DNA of 64,000 bases, taken from assembly GCA_041650805.1 (NCBI GenBank), contig JBAZKM010000006.1, positions 62,001 to 126,000 on the forward strand, written 5' to 3'. The translations under genes and the position numbers were made by a program. The first letter of the stretch is position 1; every line of letters begins with the position of its first letter. Shown piece after piece: positions 49,343 to 57,327 of this stretch. The DNA comes from Candidatus Omnitrophota bacterium (GTDB taxonomy: Bacteria; Omnitrophota; Gorgyraeia; 2-01-FULL-45-10). A model generated the notes under the pieces. That model made no database searches. It had not been told where the DNA came from and saw only the letters and a list, made by a program, of their open reading frames with translations.

Positions 49343-50085
49343 CAAAGACCTGCGAACATTGTTGTACAAGGATAGAGAACTTGGATGTGAGCTTCGGCGC
49401 CGTCAGGATATTGAAGGGCGTGAACCTGCACGTCAACTGCGGCGAGCTCATAGCCATAGTCGGGCCGAACGGTGCGGGGAAGACGACTCTATTGCGGGCG
49501 ATACTCGGGGAGATACGCTATACCGGCAGTATAGATTTTCAGGTCAAGGGGATGCCGTGTAAAAAGCCGCGCATCGGGTATGTCCCGCAGAGATTGAATT
49601 ATGATCCCGACTCACCGATCAGCGTGCTGGACCTTATCGCCAGCGCGATCAGTGACGATCCGGTGTGGCTGGGGGTCAACCCTTTACTGACTGCAAAGAT
49701 CAGGGCTTCTTTGGCCGGCGTCTCCGCGGAGCATCTTTTGAATAAAAGGATAGGTGAACTGTCAGGAGGCGAACTGCAGAGGGCGCTCCTGGCCATGGCG
49801 ATGACGCCTGAGCCGGACCTCCTTTTGCTCGATGAGCCGATGTCCGGGGTGGACGCGAAAGGGCTATCGCTCTTTTACGAGATCGCATCATCCTTAAGAA
49901 AGGCGAGGGATGTCACCATCCTCCTTGTGACGCATGATCTTATGGGCGTGGCGCCTCACGCGGACAGGATGATATTGCTTAATAATTCGGTCATAGCGAG
50001 CGGCGAGCCGAGGGCGGTGCTCTCCGATGAGCGGCTTATCAGCGCGCTCGGTCCTAGCCTCTGGAACATCTCAAAACTGCCATGA
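49339..50085 (+). CDS. metal ABC transporter ATPase (ZnuC type)
   Basis: The 248-residue ATPase has Walker A GPNGAGKTTLLRAI near residue 44, a Q-loop in GYVPQRLNYD, the signature ELSGGELQRALLAMAM and Walker B LLLLDEPMSGVD, with the H-loop in LVTHDLMGV. The N-terminal ten residues contain CEHCC, a cysteine/histidine cluster unusual for the family that could bind the transported metal. It overlaps the binding-protein gene and the permease gene by 4 bp each. Confidence 0.92.
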   Translation: MTKTCEHCCTRIENLDVSFGAVRILKGVNLHVNCGELIAIVGPNGAGKTTLLRAILGEIRYTGSIDFQVKGMPCKKPRIGYVPQRLNYDPDSPISVLDLIASAISDDPVWLGVNPLLTAKIRASLAGVSAEHLLNKRIGELSGGELQRALLAMAMTPEPDLLLLDEPMSGVDAKGLSLFYEIASSLRKARDVTILLVTHDLMGVAPHADRMILLNNSVIASGEPRAVLSDERLISALGPSLWNISKLP

Positions 50086-50936
50086 TAGATATCTTTCATA
50101 GACTTATAGAATTTGTGATGCCGTTCGACTGGGCGAGGTACGACTTCATGAAGAACGCCCTCATGGCGGTCATACTGGTAACCCCTGTCTTTGCCCTCGC
50201 CGGAACGACGGTGATCAGTAAACATATGGCATTCTTTTCGGATGTCCTGGGCCATTCCGCCCTCACGGGCCTGGCCATAGGGATAGTGCTGGGACTATGC
50301 GACCCGACGCTGTCAATAGTCGTCCTCGGGATATTGCTGGCGGTCGCGGTGGTCATCTTTAAAGGGACGACCCAGGCCACATCCGATACTGTGCTGGGTG
50401 TCTTATTCGCCATGGTGGTGGCCCTCGGCATAGTGATCCTTAGCCGCGGCGGAGGGTTTGCTAAGTATACCGCTTATCTGATAGGTGACATACTGACGGT
50501 CACGCCGGGGCAGATATTTATGCTGGCCGTTATCACCATGGGCGTATTGTTATATTGGTTTATTTTCGGGAATAGACTTGCCCTTGTAAGCGTCAACCCT
50601 TCGCTTGCCGCAAGCCGAGGGATAAATGTCTTATTGATGGAGATAAGTTTTGCCGTGCTTGTGGCGATCGTCGTCACGTTATCCATACGCCTCGTAGGTA
50701 TCCTGATAATAAATTCCCTCCTGATATTGCCTGCGGCCTCATCGCGTAATATATCGCGGAACATACACAGCTACACGATATGGGCGATCATTATCAGCGT
50801 TACGTCCGGCATAACAGGGTTGGTCGTCTCTTATTACTGGGGCACGGCCTCCGGCGCGACGATCGTGCTCTTCGCCGCCTTCTTTTATTGCATCACGGTC
50901 CTCTTCAGGGCCAGGCGCAGGACTTCGAAGGGCTGA
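50082..50936 (+). CDS. metal ABC transporter permease (ZnuB type)
   Basis: The 284-residue protein has eight or so membrane helices with the ABC-3 family features ALAGTTVISKHMAFFSDVLGHSALTGLAIGI (in parts, near residues 35-65), GDILTVTPGQIF and SIRLVGILIINSLLILPAASSRNISRN (in parts). It completes a ZnuABC-like importer in one operon. Its end lies 88 bp before the nikR gene with the operator between them. Confidence 0.9.
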   Translation: MIDIFHRLIEFVMPFDWARYDFMKNALMAVILVTPVFALAGTTVISKHMAFFSDVLGHSALTGLAIGIVLGLCDPTLSIVVLGILLAVAVVIFKGTTQATSDTVLGVLFAMVVALGIVILSRGGGFAKYTAYLIGDILTVTPGQIFMLAVITMGVLLYWFIFGNRLALVSVNPSLAASRGINVLLMEISFAVLVAIVVTLSIRLVGILIINSLLILPAASSRNISRNIHSYTIWAIIISVTSGITGLVVSYYWGTASGATIVLFAAFFYCITVLFRARRRTSKG

Positions 50937-50959
50937 TAGTAGATTTTGCAAAAAAATAG

Positions 50960-51004
50960 TTGACTTGAATATCTTTTGTGCTACTATATTTAAAAAAGTA
51001 GCAC
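50960..51004 (+). promoter_or_regulatory. nikR promoter with perfect inverted-repeat operator
   Basis: TTGACT (50960-50965) and TACTAT (50982-50987) are 16 bases apart. GTGCTAC (50978-50984) and GTAGCAC (50998-51004) form an exact inverted repeat with a 13-base AT-rich centre, placed over the -10 and start. This is the layout expected of a NikR dimer-of-dimers site, though the half-sites differ from the E. coli GTATGA. Confidence 0.75.
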
Positions 51005-51024
51005 TTCAGCTATAAGAAGGAAAT

Positions 51025-51438
51025 ATGGCAGGATTGGCGCGGTTCGGCATATCGACTGACAGGGACCTCCTGGAGAAGTTTGACCGGTTGATGGAAGGTA
51101 AGGGTTACACCAACCGGTCCAAGGCCTTCTCTGACCTCATGCGCCAGGAACTGGTAAAGAGAGAATGGGCCGCAGGCAAAGAGGTCGCCGGTGCGGTCAT
51201 CCTGATCTACGACCATCATAAGAGAGAGCTTGTGAATAAGCTTATGAATATCCAGCACGATTTCAGCAAGGTGATCATCTCGACCCAGCACATACATCTG
51301 GACCACGACAACTGCCTTGAGATAGTGGCGATAAAAGGGACTGTGGCTGAAGCCCGGGAGCTTGCCGACGCCATGAAGGCCGTCAGGGGGATCAAACATG
51401 CGACACTGGGGATGTCGAGCACCGGCAAGGGGATATGA
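51025..51438 (+). CDS. nikR: nickel-responsive regulator NikR
   Basis: The 137-residue protein joins an N-terminal ribbon-helix-helix (ARFGISTDRDLLEKFDRLMEGKGYTNRSKAFSDLMRQEL, in parts) to an ACT-like metal domain. The nickel ligands His78, His89, His91 and Cys97 are all present (NIQHDF, STQHIHLDHDNCLEI), matching His76, His87, His89 and Cys95 of E. coli NikR. An inverted repeat overlaps its own promoter, and a related half-site precedes the porin gene downstream, so it probably controls itself and the following transport genes. Confidence 0.95.
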   Translation: MAGLARFGISTDRDLLEKFDRLMEGKGYTNRSKAFSDLMRQELVKREWAAGKEVAGAVILIYDHHKRELVNKLMNIQHDFSKVIISTQHIHLDHDNCLEIVAIKGTVAEARELADAMKAVRGIKHATLGMSSTGKGI

Positions 51439-51453
51439 TTTTTTTGGTATCCG

Positions 51454-51480
51454 GTAGCACTTTTTTAAAATAAGTATTAT
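51454..51480 (+). promoter_or_regulatory. possible second NikR site before the porin gene
   Basis: GTAGCAC (51454-51460) is followed by TTTTTTAAAATAA and GTATTAT. The 13-base AT-rich centre is nearly identical to that of the nikR operator read on the other strand (TTTTTTAAATATA), but the outer half-sites do not form a full inverted repeat. It lies 34 bases before the porin start codon. Confidence 0.45.
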
Positions 51481-51514
51481 TATAAAGAGAAACGTATAAA
51501 AAAAGGGGGAGGGC

Positions 51515-52915
51515 ATGCGGTATAAAAGAGGGAGGGTCATAACTATCTTTATGTTGATAAGTTTTTTTTCCGCGACGCCGTTATGGGCCGATGATGTAAG
51601 CGACCTTAAAGAAGAGGTAAGGATATTGAAGGAGAAGCTTTCCGAGATGGATGGCTTAAAGGCGCGCGTCGCGGAGCTTGAAAAGAAGCTTGAGGTCCAG
51701 GGGTGTTCGATAACGACGCAGGCGACCACGGTCAAAGAGATCAGGGAGTCCCTTATCAAATATGAGCCCGGGGAGGGCTTGAAGGTGCCGCCGTGCGGCA
51801 TCGAGATGACGGCAGGCGCCACGTTCGTCCTCCAGGGGACGCCGAACGCCAACGATGCCGGCGACGGCGAGGCGTCAAGGTTCGACGCCGCATGGTCTGC
51901 CGACATATTCATCCAGAAGGCCTTCGACGATTGGGGGCGGGCGTTGATACACCTTGAGCCGGGACAGGGGCAGGGCGTGGAGGGCGAGCTTTCGGTATAC
52001 AGCAACGTCAATAGGGACCAGAACCCGACCGATGCCGACGTGCCCGTTACGGAGTTGTGGTATGAGCATTACCTCTTCGATAAGCAGGTCGCTATAACTG
52101 CCGGCAAGATGGACCCCGCAAATTATATAGACCAGAACGAATATGCCCATGATGAGACGACGCAGTTCCTGGGGAGGATATTCAAGCAGAACCCGGCCAT
52201 AGAATGGCCGGATGACAATACGCTCGGGGCGCGTTTAATAATAGCGCCGGAGTTCCTTCCGTATATGTCACTGGAGTCGACATATTTCGACGCCGACAAT
52301 GACTGGGAGAGCGTATTCGACAGGCCGTTCGTGTCGGCCCAGCTTAATCTGAAACCGTCCAGGATATTCAATATAGACCCCGAACAATGGGACGGCAATT
52401 ACAGGCTCTACTGGTGGCTGGACGGCAGGGCCCATCATAAACTGGTAGCGAAAGATGAGCCGACGACCGAAGAGAGGGAGAAGGAGATGAATACGGGGTT
52501 CGGGTTGAGCTGTGACCAGATGATCACGGACGTCTTCGGGATATTCGGGCGGTTCGGCTGGCAGATACCGTATCTGGAGCTCGTGACGACAAGCCCGAAT
52601 TCCGCGCCCGCCGAAGCTTCATGGTCGGCCGGATTACAGATGACCGGAAAATACTGGAATAGAGAAGACGACATCCTCGCCTTCGGCGTGGGCCAGGTCT
52701 TCCCGAGCAGCCATTATAAGGACTCCGGCGTCGAGGGTACGGGAGGAGCGTCCGAAGGGCATTTCGAGACGTACTATAGGTGCCAGGTCCTTAAATGGCT
52801 CGCTATAAGCCCGGACTTCCAGGTGATATGGAACCCGAGAGGCGTTAATCACGGGTATCTGGGCGATGACGATGCCATATTCGTATACGGCATGAGGGGA
52901 CAGCTGGATTTCTAA
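51515..52915 (+). CDS. outer-membrane porin with coiled-coil N-terminus, likely for metal uptake
   Basis: The 466-residue product has a signal peptide, a coiled coil (DLKEEVRILKEKLSEMDGLKARVAELEKKLEV, in parts, at about 28-60) and a beta-barrel of OprB or LbtU type. Barrel features include VTELWYEHYLFDKQVAITAGKMDP in parts, LEPGQGQGVEGELSVYSN and a final GMRGQLDF strand ending in phenylalanine. Barrels with LbtU-type signatures import siderophores or sugars. Here the gene lies between nikR and cbiM, behind a NikR-like half-site, so passage of nickel or cobalt complexes through the outer membrane is the likely role. Confidence 0.7.
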   Translation: MRYKRGRVITIFMLISFFSATPLWADDVSDLKEEVRILKEKLSEMDGLKARVAELEKKLEVQGCSITTQATTVKEIRESLIKYEPGEGLKVPPCGIEMTAGATFVLQGTPNANDAGDGEASRFDAAWSADIFIQKAFDDWGRALIHLEPGQGQGVEGELSVYSNVNRDQNPTDADVPVTELWYEHYLFDKQVAITAGKMDPANYIDQNEYAHDETTQFLGRIFKQNPAIEWPDDNTLGARLIIAPEFLPYMSLESTYFDADNDWESVFDRPFVSAQLNLKPSRIFNIDPEQWDGNYRLYWWLDGRAHHKLVAKDEPTTEEREKEMNTGFGLSCDQMITDVFGIFGRFGWQIPYLELVTTSPNSAPAEASWSAGLQMTGKYWNREDDILAFGVGQVFPSSHYKDSGVEGTGGASEGHFETYYRCQVLKWLAISPDFQVIWNPRGVNHGYLGDDDAIFVYGMRGQLDF

Positions 52916-52943
52916 CCTGGTTAGAAAAGGAGGGATTGAGGTC

Positions 52944-53624
52944 ATGCATATACCAGATGGATATTTAGGGCCGACGACATGCGGCATCTTCTATCTATTG
53001 ATGGCGCCCGTATGGGCGCTCGCTTCTAAGGTAGTCAAGAAGACGCTCAGCGTGAAGCAGGTGCCGCTCCTGGCAATAGGCGCGGCGTTCAGTTTTGTGA
53101 TAATGATGTTCAACGTGCCTATACCGTGCGGGACGACCGGCCACGCCGTGGGAGGGGTGCTTGTCGCGATACTCCTGGGGCCCTGGGCCGCATCTATAGC
53201 CATTACGGTAGCGCTCGTAGTCCAGGCGCTTCTCTTCGGCGACGGCGGCATTACGTCAATAGGCGCGAACTGTTTCAACATGGCGTTCGTGCTCCCGTTT
53301 GCAGGATATTATATCTATAAGGCGATAAGTTACAATTCCGCCGCCGGTTCAAATAGACGGGTCATGGCCGCGGGGGTTGCCGGTTACATCGCCATTAACC
53401 TTGCCGCCGGTCTGACCGGATTCGAATTCGGGATCCAGCCGCTCCTTCACAAAACGGCAGGCGGGCAGGCATTGTACTGTCCCTACGGGTTGAATGTAGC
53501 CCTCCCGGCGATGCTTGGCGAGCACCTCCTCGTATTTGGATGGGTGGAGGCGATCGTCACCGCGCTTGTGATAAAGTACCTGCAGAAGCAGGCTCCGGAA
53601 CTTCTGGAAAAGGGGAGGGCATAA
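52944..53624 (+). CDS. cbiM: energy-coupling-factor S component for Ni/Co, CbiM
   Basis: The 226-residue protein begins MHIPDGYLGP, the conserved start whose N-terminal amine and His2 bind Ni or Co. It goes on with IPCGTTGHAVGGVLVAILLGPWAASIAI (in parts) and LLFGDGGITSIGANCFNMAFVLPF (in parts), all diagnostic of CbiM/NikM. It is the substrate-binding membrane unit of an ECF transporter with the following three genes. The ATG has AAAGGAGGG at good spacing. Confidence 0.95.
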   Translation: MHIPDGYLGPTTCGIFYLLMAPVWALASKVVKKTLSVKQVPLLAIGAAFSFVIMMFNVPIPCGTTGHAVGGVLVAILLGPWAASIAITVALVVQALLFGDGGITSIGANCFNMAFVLPFAGYYIYKAISYNSAAGSNRRVMAAGVAGYIAINLAAGLTGFEFGIQPLLHKTAGGQALYCPYGLNVALPAMLGEHLLVFGWVEAIVTALVIKYLQKQAPELLEKGRA

Positions 53625-53626
53625 CG

Positions 53627-53968
53627 GTGAAGACAACGACCAAACTCTGGATAGGATTGGCCATACTGATCGTCCTTTCTCCCATAGGGCTTATATTGCC
53701 GGAACATTTCAAGGCAGGATCGGCATGGGGAGAGTGGGGCGCTGAAGAGATGATGGACCTGGTCGGTTATATACCGCATGGCCTGGAAAGACTCGCCGGT
53801 TTATGGAAGGCGCCCATTCCTGATTACGCTTTTAAGGGGTGGGAAGGGAAGCCCTTGCAGGACCTTAGTTTTGCCTATATAATATCTGCCGTCGTGGGGA
53901 TTACCATCACCGTCCTGGCGGTCATCGGTATAGCCAGGTTGCTGGTGAAGAAAGAGGATCGATGTTAA
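53627..53968 (+). CDS. PDGLE/CbiN-like accessory subunit
   Basis: The start is taken as GTG 53627, 2 bp after cbiM, with GGGGAGGG before it; a longer frame from 53540 would lie inside cbiM. The 113-residue product has a membrane helix at each end (LWIGLAILIVLSPIGLILP and FAYIISAVVGITITVLAVIGIARLL) and a periplasmic loop with the PDGLE-like VGYIPHGLERLAGLW. Such proteins are fused to or encoded beside CbiM/NikM and support transport. It overlaps the EcfT gene by 7 bp. Confidence 0.8.
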   Translation: MKTTTKLWIGLAILIVLSPIGLILPEHFKAGSAWGEWGAEEMMDLVGYIPHGLERLAGLWKAPIPDYAFKGWEGKPLQDLSFAYIISAVVGITITVLAVIGIARLLVKKEDRC

Positions 53969-54822
53969 GGAAAAGGCATAATAATTTCATAGAGCGCTCT
54001 ATAATGGGCGCCCTATCTTTCCTGAAAGGGTCCGTATTTTCCGATGAATATGCGTCACGGGACGGGCTCCTGCAATCGATAGACCCGAGGGCGAAGCTCG
54101 TCACATTCTTCATATTTCTTTTGACGGTACTATTCACGCACAGCATAACCGTCTCTATCTGCCTTTATCTCCTATGTCTGGTGCTCGCCCTTTTTTCGAA
54201 GATCGACCTGGGTTTCTTTTTAAAGAGGACGTGGATATTCATCCCTCTTTTCTCTCTTTTTATCGCCATACCGGCGCTCTTTAGCGTCTTTACGCCCGGA
54301 GACGCAATATCCGGTTTTAAGGCCCTGGGGCTGGAGCTCATCATCACACGCCAGGGTTTGTACGGGGCGCTCTTGTTCGTCGCGAGGGTCATCGCCTCGG
54401 TCTCTTTCGCGGTCCTTCTAAGCATCACCACAAGGCATTTTGAATTGCTCAAAGTCCTGCGTATATTCAGGATACCTCAGGTATTCGTGATGATACTGGG
54501 TATGTGCTACAGGTATATCTATCTATTCATGGAGGTGGTTGAAGATACGTATATGGCGATAAAGAGCCGCACCGGAGGGAAAGTCCACTACAGGAAAGGA
54601 CAGCATATAGTGGCCTGGAGCATGGCCTCACTCTGGCACAGGTCATACCTCCTGAATGAGGAGGTCTACGGCGCGATGCTTTCGAGGGGCTTTGGCGGCG
54701 AGCCGGTCATATTGAAAGACCTCAAGACGAAGCCGAGGGACTGGGTCTGGCTCTTCTTTGCCGTATGCCTGTCCGTCGCACTTCTTTATTTCGGCGATAA
54801 ATGGAAATTCAACATATTATGA
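53962..54822 (+). CDS. cbiQ: ECF transporter T component (CbiQ)
   Basis: The 286-residue membrane protein has about five or six helices and the two cytoplasmic coupling motifs of EcfT proteins: ESRTGGKVHYRKG-like (seen here as KSRTGGKVHY) and LSRGFGGEPV near the C-terminus. DPRAKLVTFFIFLLTVLFTHS (in parts) near residue 35 is the conserved N-terminal signature. It links CbiM to the ATPase. The stop overlaps the ATPase start as ATGA. Confidence 0.92.
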   Translation: MLRKRHNNFIERSIMGALSFLKGSVFSDEYASRDGLLQSIDPRAKLVTFFIFLLTVLFTHSITVSICLYLLCLVLALFSKIDLGFFLKRTWIFIPLFSLFIAIPALFSVFTPGDAISGFKALGLELIITRQGLYGALLFVARVIASVSFAVLLSITTRHFELLKVLRIFRIPQVFVMILGMCYRYIYLFMEVVEDTYMAIKSRTGGKVHYRKGQHIVAWSMASLWHRSYLLNEEVYGAMLSRGFGGEPVILKDLKTKPRDWVWLFFAVCLSVALLYFGDKWKFNIL

Positions 54823-55637
54823 ATAATGATGTATTTGAATTAAGGGATGTCCGTTTTTCATATCTCGGGAAGTATCCGGCGTTATGCGGAGTGGACATAA
54901 CGGTCGCAAAGGGCGAAAGGATAGCCGTCATAGGCGCGAACGGTTCCGGAAAATCGACGCTTCTGCACATACTGGACGGGCTATTCTTCCCGGATAGCGG
55001 CGACGTCAAGGCCTTCGGTGCGGAGTTGAGCGAAAGGGCGCTTTCCGATGAAGGGTTCAACCGTGATTTCAGGAAGAAGGTAGGGCTTGTATTCCAGAAC
55101 CCGGATGTCCAGCTATTCTGCCCTACGGTCAGGGAGGAGATAGTGTTCGGCCCGCTTAACTTCGGACTCGATCATGCGGCGATAACGGCGGCATTCAATT
55201 CCATAATAGAGGTCTTCGGCATAAGAGACCTGATCGAAAGGATGCCTCACCAATTGAGCATAGGGGAGAAGCGTAAAGTAGCGATGGCATCGGTCCTGAT
55301 ATCAGGGCCCGATGTCCTCCTTCTCGATGAGCCGACGGCAGGCCTCGACCCCAAGACGTCACGCGACTTGATAGATCTCCTTAACGGATATCACGCCGAG
55401 GGTAAGACGGTGATCACGGCAACGCATGACATGCATATTATTGAGGAGATCGCGGACACCGTATATGTATTCGGCCGGGATAAAAGGATAATAAGGAGCG
55501 GCCGCCCCGCGGAACTATTGGCCGATACCGTTTTTCTGCAGGAGAATAACCTGATCCACATGCATTCCCACAGCCATGGCGGTAAGACCCATATACACCC
55601 GCACCGGCATCTTAGCCCCGACCACCACCACACTTGA
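54819..55637 (+). CDS. cbiO: ECF transporter ATPase (CbiO) with histidine-rich tail
   Basis: I take ATG 54819, which overlaps the cbiQ stop as ATGA; ATG 54801 would add six residues. The 272-residue ATPase has Walker A GANGSGKSTLLHIL, the Q-loop in GLVFQNPDVQLF, Walker B VLLLDEPTAGLDP and an H-loop ATHDMH. The signature reads LSIGEKRKVAMA, with isoleucine where glycine is usual. The last 25 residues contain about ten histidines in HMHSHSH and HPHRH clusters, a plausible metal store or sensor for the transported nickel or cobalt. Confidence 0.92.
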   Translation: MNNDVFELRDVRFSYLGKYPALCGVDITVAKGERIAVIGANGSGKSTLLHILDGLFFPDSGDVKAFGAELSERALSDEGFNRDFRKKVGLVFQNPDVQLFCPTVREEIVFGPLNFGLDHAAITAAFNSIIEVFGIRDLIERMPHQLSIGEKRKVAMASVLISGPDVLLLDEPTAGLDPKTSRDLIDLLNGYHAEGKTVITATHDMHIIEEIADTVYVFGRDKRIIRSGRPAELLADTVFLQENNLIHMHSHSHGGKTHIHPHRHLSPDHHHT

Positions 55638-55648
55638 GACATTTTTTA

Positions 55649-55701
55649 TTGACACAACTTTCATATATGTGATAAGATGGTTATGAACATACGTTCATAA
55701 C
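55649..55701 (+). promoter_or_regulatory. promoter and perfect palindrome of the DUF134/arsenic operon
   Basis: TTGACA (55649-55654) and TAAGAT (55673-55678) are 18 bases apart. GTTATGAAC (55680-55688) and GTTCATAAC (55693-55701) form a perfect inverted repeat around four bases at the expected transcription start. Bound protein there would block the promoter. Confidence 0.75.
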
Positions 55702-55713
55702 TATGAGGCCGTG

Positions 55714-56019
55714 ATGCGTCCCAAGAAGACGAGATGGATAAGGTGTTTGCCGGGCGAGAGGTGTTTCAAGCCGGTATGCAAGCCCCTCGATAGGCTGGAG
55801 GGCGTATATCTCACCCTTGACGAGTTTGAGGCCTTACGCCTCGCGGACCTCAAGAGGTTGAAACAGGTCGACGCGGCACGGCGGCTCAAGATATCGCGCC
55901 CCACGTTCTCGAGGATCGTATCCTCGGCGCGGAAGAAGATAGCCGACGGCCTGGTCAATATCAAGGCCATAAGGATAGAAGGCGGTTGCTGCAAAATCAT
56001 AAAGAAAGGCCGGTCATAA
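55714..56019 (+). CDS. DUF134 helix-turn-helix protein, likely operon regulator
   Basis: The start is ATG 55714 or the GTG just before it at 55711. The 101-residue product begins RPKKTRWIRCLPGERCFKPVCKPL, with four cysteines or so that could bind a metal. It continues with the DUF134 HTH (LTLDEFEALRLADLKRLKQVDAARRLKISRPTFSRIVSSARKKIADGLV, in parts). It ends in GGCCKII, adding a cysteine pair. DUF134 proteins resemble sigma-70 region 4 folds and are presumed regulators. The perfect palindrome at its promoter and the arsenic genes behind it suggest a metalloid-responsive repressor. Confidence 0.8.
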   Translation: MRPKKTRWIRCLPGERCFKPVCKPLDRLEGVYLTLDEFEALRLADLKRLKQVDAARRLKISRPTFSRIVSSARKKIADGLVNIKAIRIEGGCCKIIKKGRS

Positions 56020-57074
56020 TGGATAGAAGGGCTGTCTCCGCAGTAGCTATACTGCTATTTATCTTTGCGGTTATAATAGTATACGAATGGAGCGGGACGT
56101 GGAGAGGCGTTAAGACCACCATGGCCGAGAAGAAGGTCATTACCGCTAAGCTCCTGGAGGAAAATAAGATACCTGTGCACGCATTCATAGCCGCCACGAT
56201 CGTTGACTATGTAAAACACTCGTGGCTATGTCTTCTTCTGGCCTTTATAGCCGCGGGCGCGCTGCAGGAGTTTGCGCCGAGAGACAAGGTCATCAAGCTC
56301 ATGGGATCCGGCAGGGGTTTCACGCCGTATGCGGTAGCCGGGTGCGGGGGGCCGCTACTTTCGATGTGCTCATGCAGCATAATCCCTCTTTTCGGCGGAC
56401 TATATAAAAGAGGCGCAGGGTTAGGCCCGGCCATAACCTTTCTCCTGGCATCGCCGGCATTCAACCCTGCGGCGATCCTTCTCACACTGGGACTCCTTGG
56501 CTGGAAATTTGCCATAGCAAGGATCGTAGTTGCTGTAACGGCCGGGATCCTTGTCGGGTATGCTACAGACAGGTTTTTTAAAGATAGGATCCCTGAGCCG
56601 GGACCGATACGGATAGATACGGAAGTTGAAGGGGCGTTACAGGATGATCAGGGTTTTGGTAAGAGGTTCTTTAATATGACCCTCTATTCCTGGGAATTCG
56701 TTAAGATGGTGCTTCCTCTTATATTCCTGGGCGTCATATGTGCGGGTCTGGTCAAGGCCTTTTTACCTCCCTCCCTCATAATCAAATACCTGGGTAACGG
56801 GGTCTTGCCGATCATGCTATCTTCGGCTATAGGGGTCTTCATGTATACGCCGACTTTAGTCGAGGTGCCGCTCGTCAGGGGGTTATTGGAATCCGGCATG
56901 GGCACAGGCGCCGCGATGGCCTTTCTTCTGACCGGCCCGGCATTAAGCCTGCCTTCGATACTCGGCGTATGCAAGATAGTCAAACCGAGGGTGCCGGCGT
57001 TCTATGCGACACTCATGTGGATATGCGGTACCATCGCAGGTATTTTATTCTGGTTACTTGTGCCGGTATTTTAA
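56019..57074 (+). CDS. ArsP/DUF318-type permease with CSCS motif
   Basis: The ATG 56019 overlaps the regulator's stop as TAATG. The 351-residue product has about eight to ten helices in two similar halves. SMCSCSIIPLFGGLYKRGAGLGPAITFLLASPAFNPAAILL (in parts, about residues 120-160) has the CSCS and P-x-F-N-P features of DUF318/ArsP permeases. The second half repeats the pattern (FMYTPTLVEVPLVRGLLESGMGTGAAMAFLLTGPALSLPS, in parts). ArsP exports methylarsenite through its cysteines; others in the family move different metals. The arsM gene downstream fits the arsenic role. Confidence 0.85.
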   Translation: MDRRAVSAVAILLFIFAVIIVYEWSGTWRGVKTTMAEKKVITAKLLEENKIPVHAFIAATIVDYVKHSWLCLLLAFIAAGALQEFAPRDKVIKLMGSGRGFTPYAVAGCGGPLLSMCSCSIIPLFGGLYKRGAGLGPAITFLLASPAFNPAAILLTLGLLGWKFAIARIVVAVTAGILVGYATDRFFKDRIPEPGPIRIDTEVEGALQDDQGFGKRFFNMTLYSWEFVKMVLPLIFLGVICAGLVKAFLPPSLIIKYLGNGVLPIMLSSAIGVFMYTPTLVEVPLVRGLLESGMGTGAAMAFLLTGPALSLPSILGVCKIVKPRVPAFYATLMWICGTIAGILFWLLVPVF

Positions 57075-57090
57075 TCGAAGGGAGAATGCT

Positions 57091-57327
57091 ATGAAGATAG
57101 AGATATTCGGACCGGGATGCCATCGATGCGGAGAGCTTGAAAAGGCCGTAAAGAATGTTATCTCAGAGCTCAATATACCCGCGGATATCGAAAAGGTCAA
57201 AGATATAACAAAGATAGTCGACGCGGGGATCATGCAGACGCCCGGATTGCGCATCAACGGCAAGATCAAATGCTCCGGGCGCATTCCTAAAGTAGAAGAG
57301 ATAAAGAAGTGGATCGATGAAAGATAA
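57091..57327 (+). CDS. small thioredoxin/glutaredoxin-like protein
   Basis: The 78-residue protein has the redox motif GPGCHRCGELEKAV at about residue 8 (CxxC), IMQTPGLRINGKIKCSGRIPKVEEI with the conserved cis-proline and a further cysteine, and a thioredoxin-like fold of minimal size as in MTH895-type proteins. These are often encoded with ArsP/DUF318 permeases and ArsM. It may reduce the arsenical or keep the permease's cysteines reduced. The start is ATG 57091 behind GAAGGGAG; a longer frame from 57004 lies in the permease gene. Confidence 0.88.
   Translation: MKIEIFGPGCHRCGELEKAVKNVISELNIPADIEKVKDITKIVDAGIMQTPGLRINGKIKCSGRIPKVEEIKKWIDER

Noticed and set aside
51010..52011. Open frame of 333 codons on the minus strand, opposite nikR and the porin
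   Set aside because: The plus strand holds a clear NikR and porin start; the antisense frame would cover the operator and has no motif.
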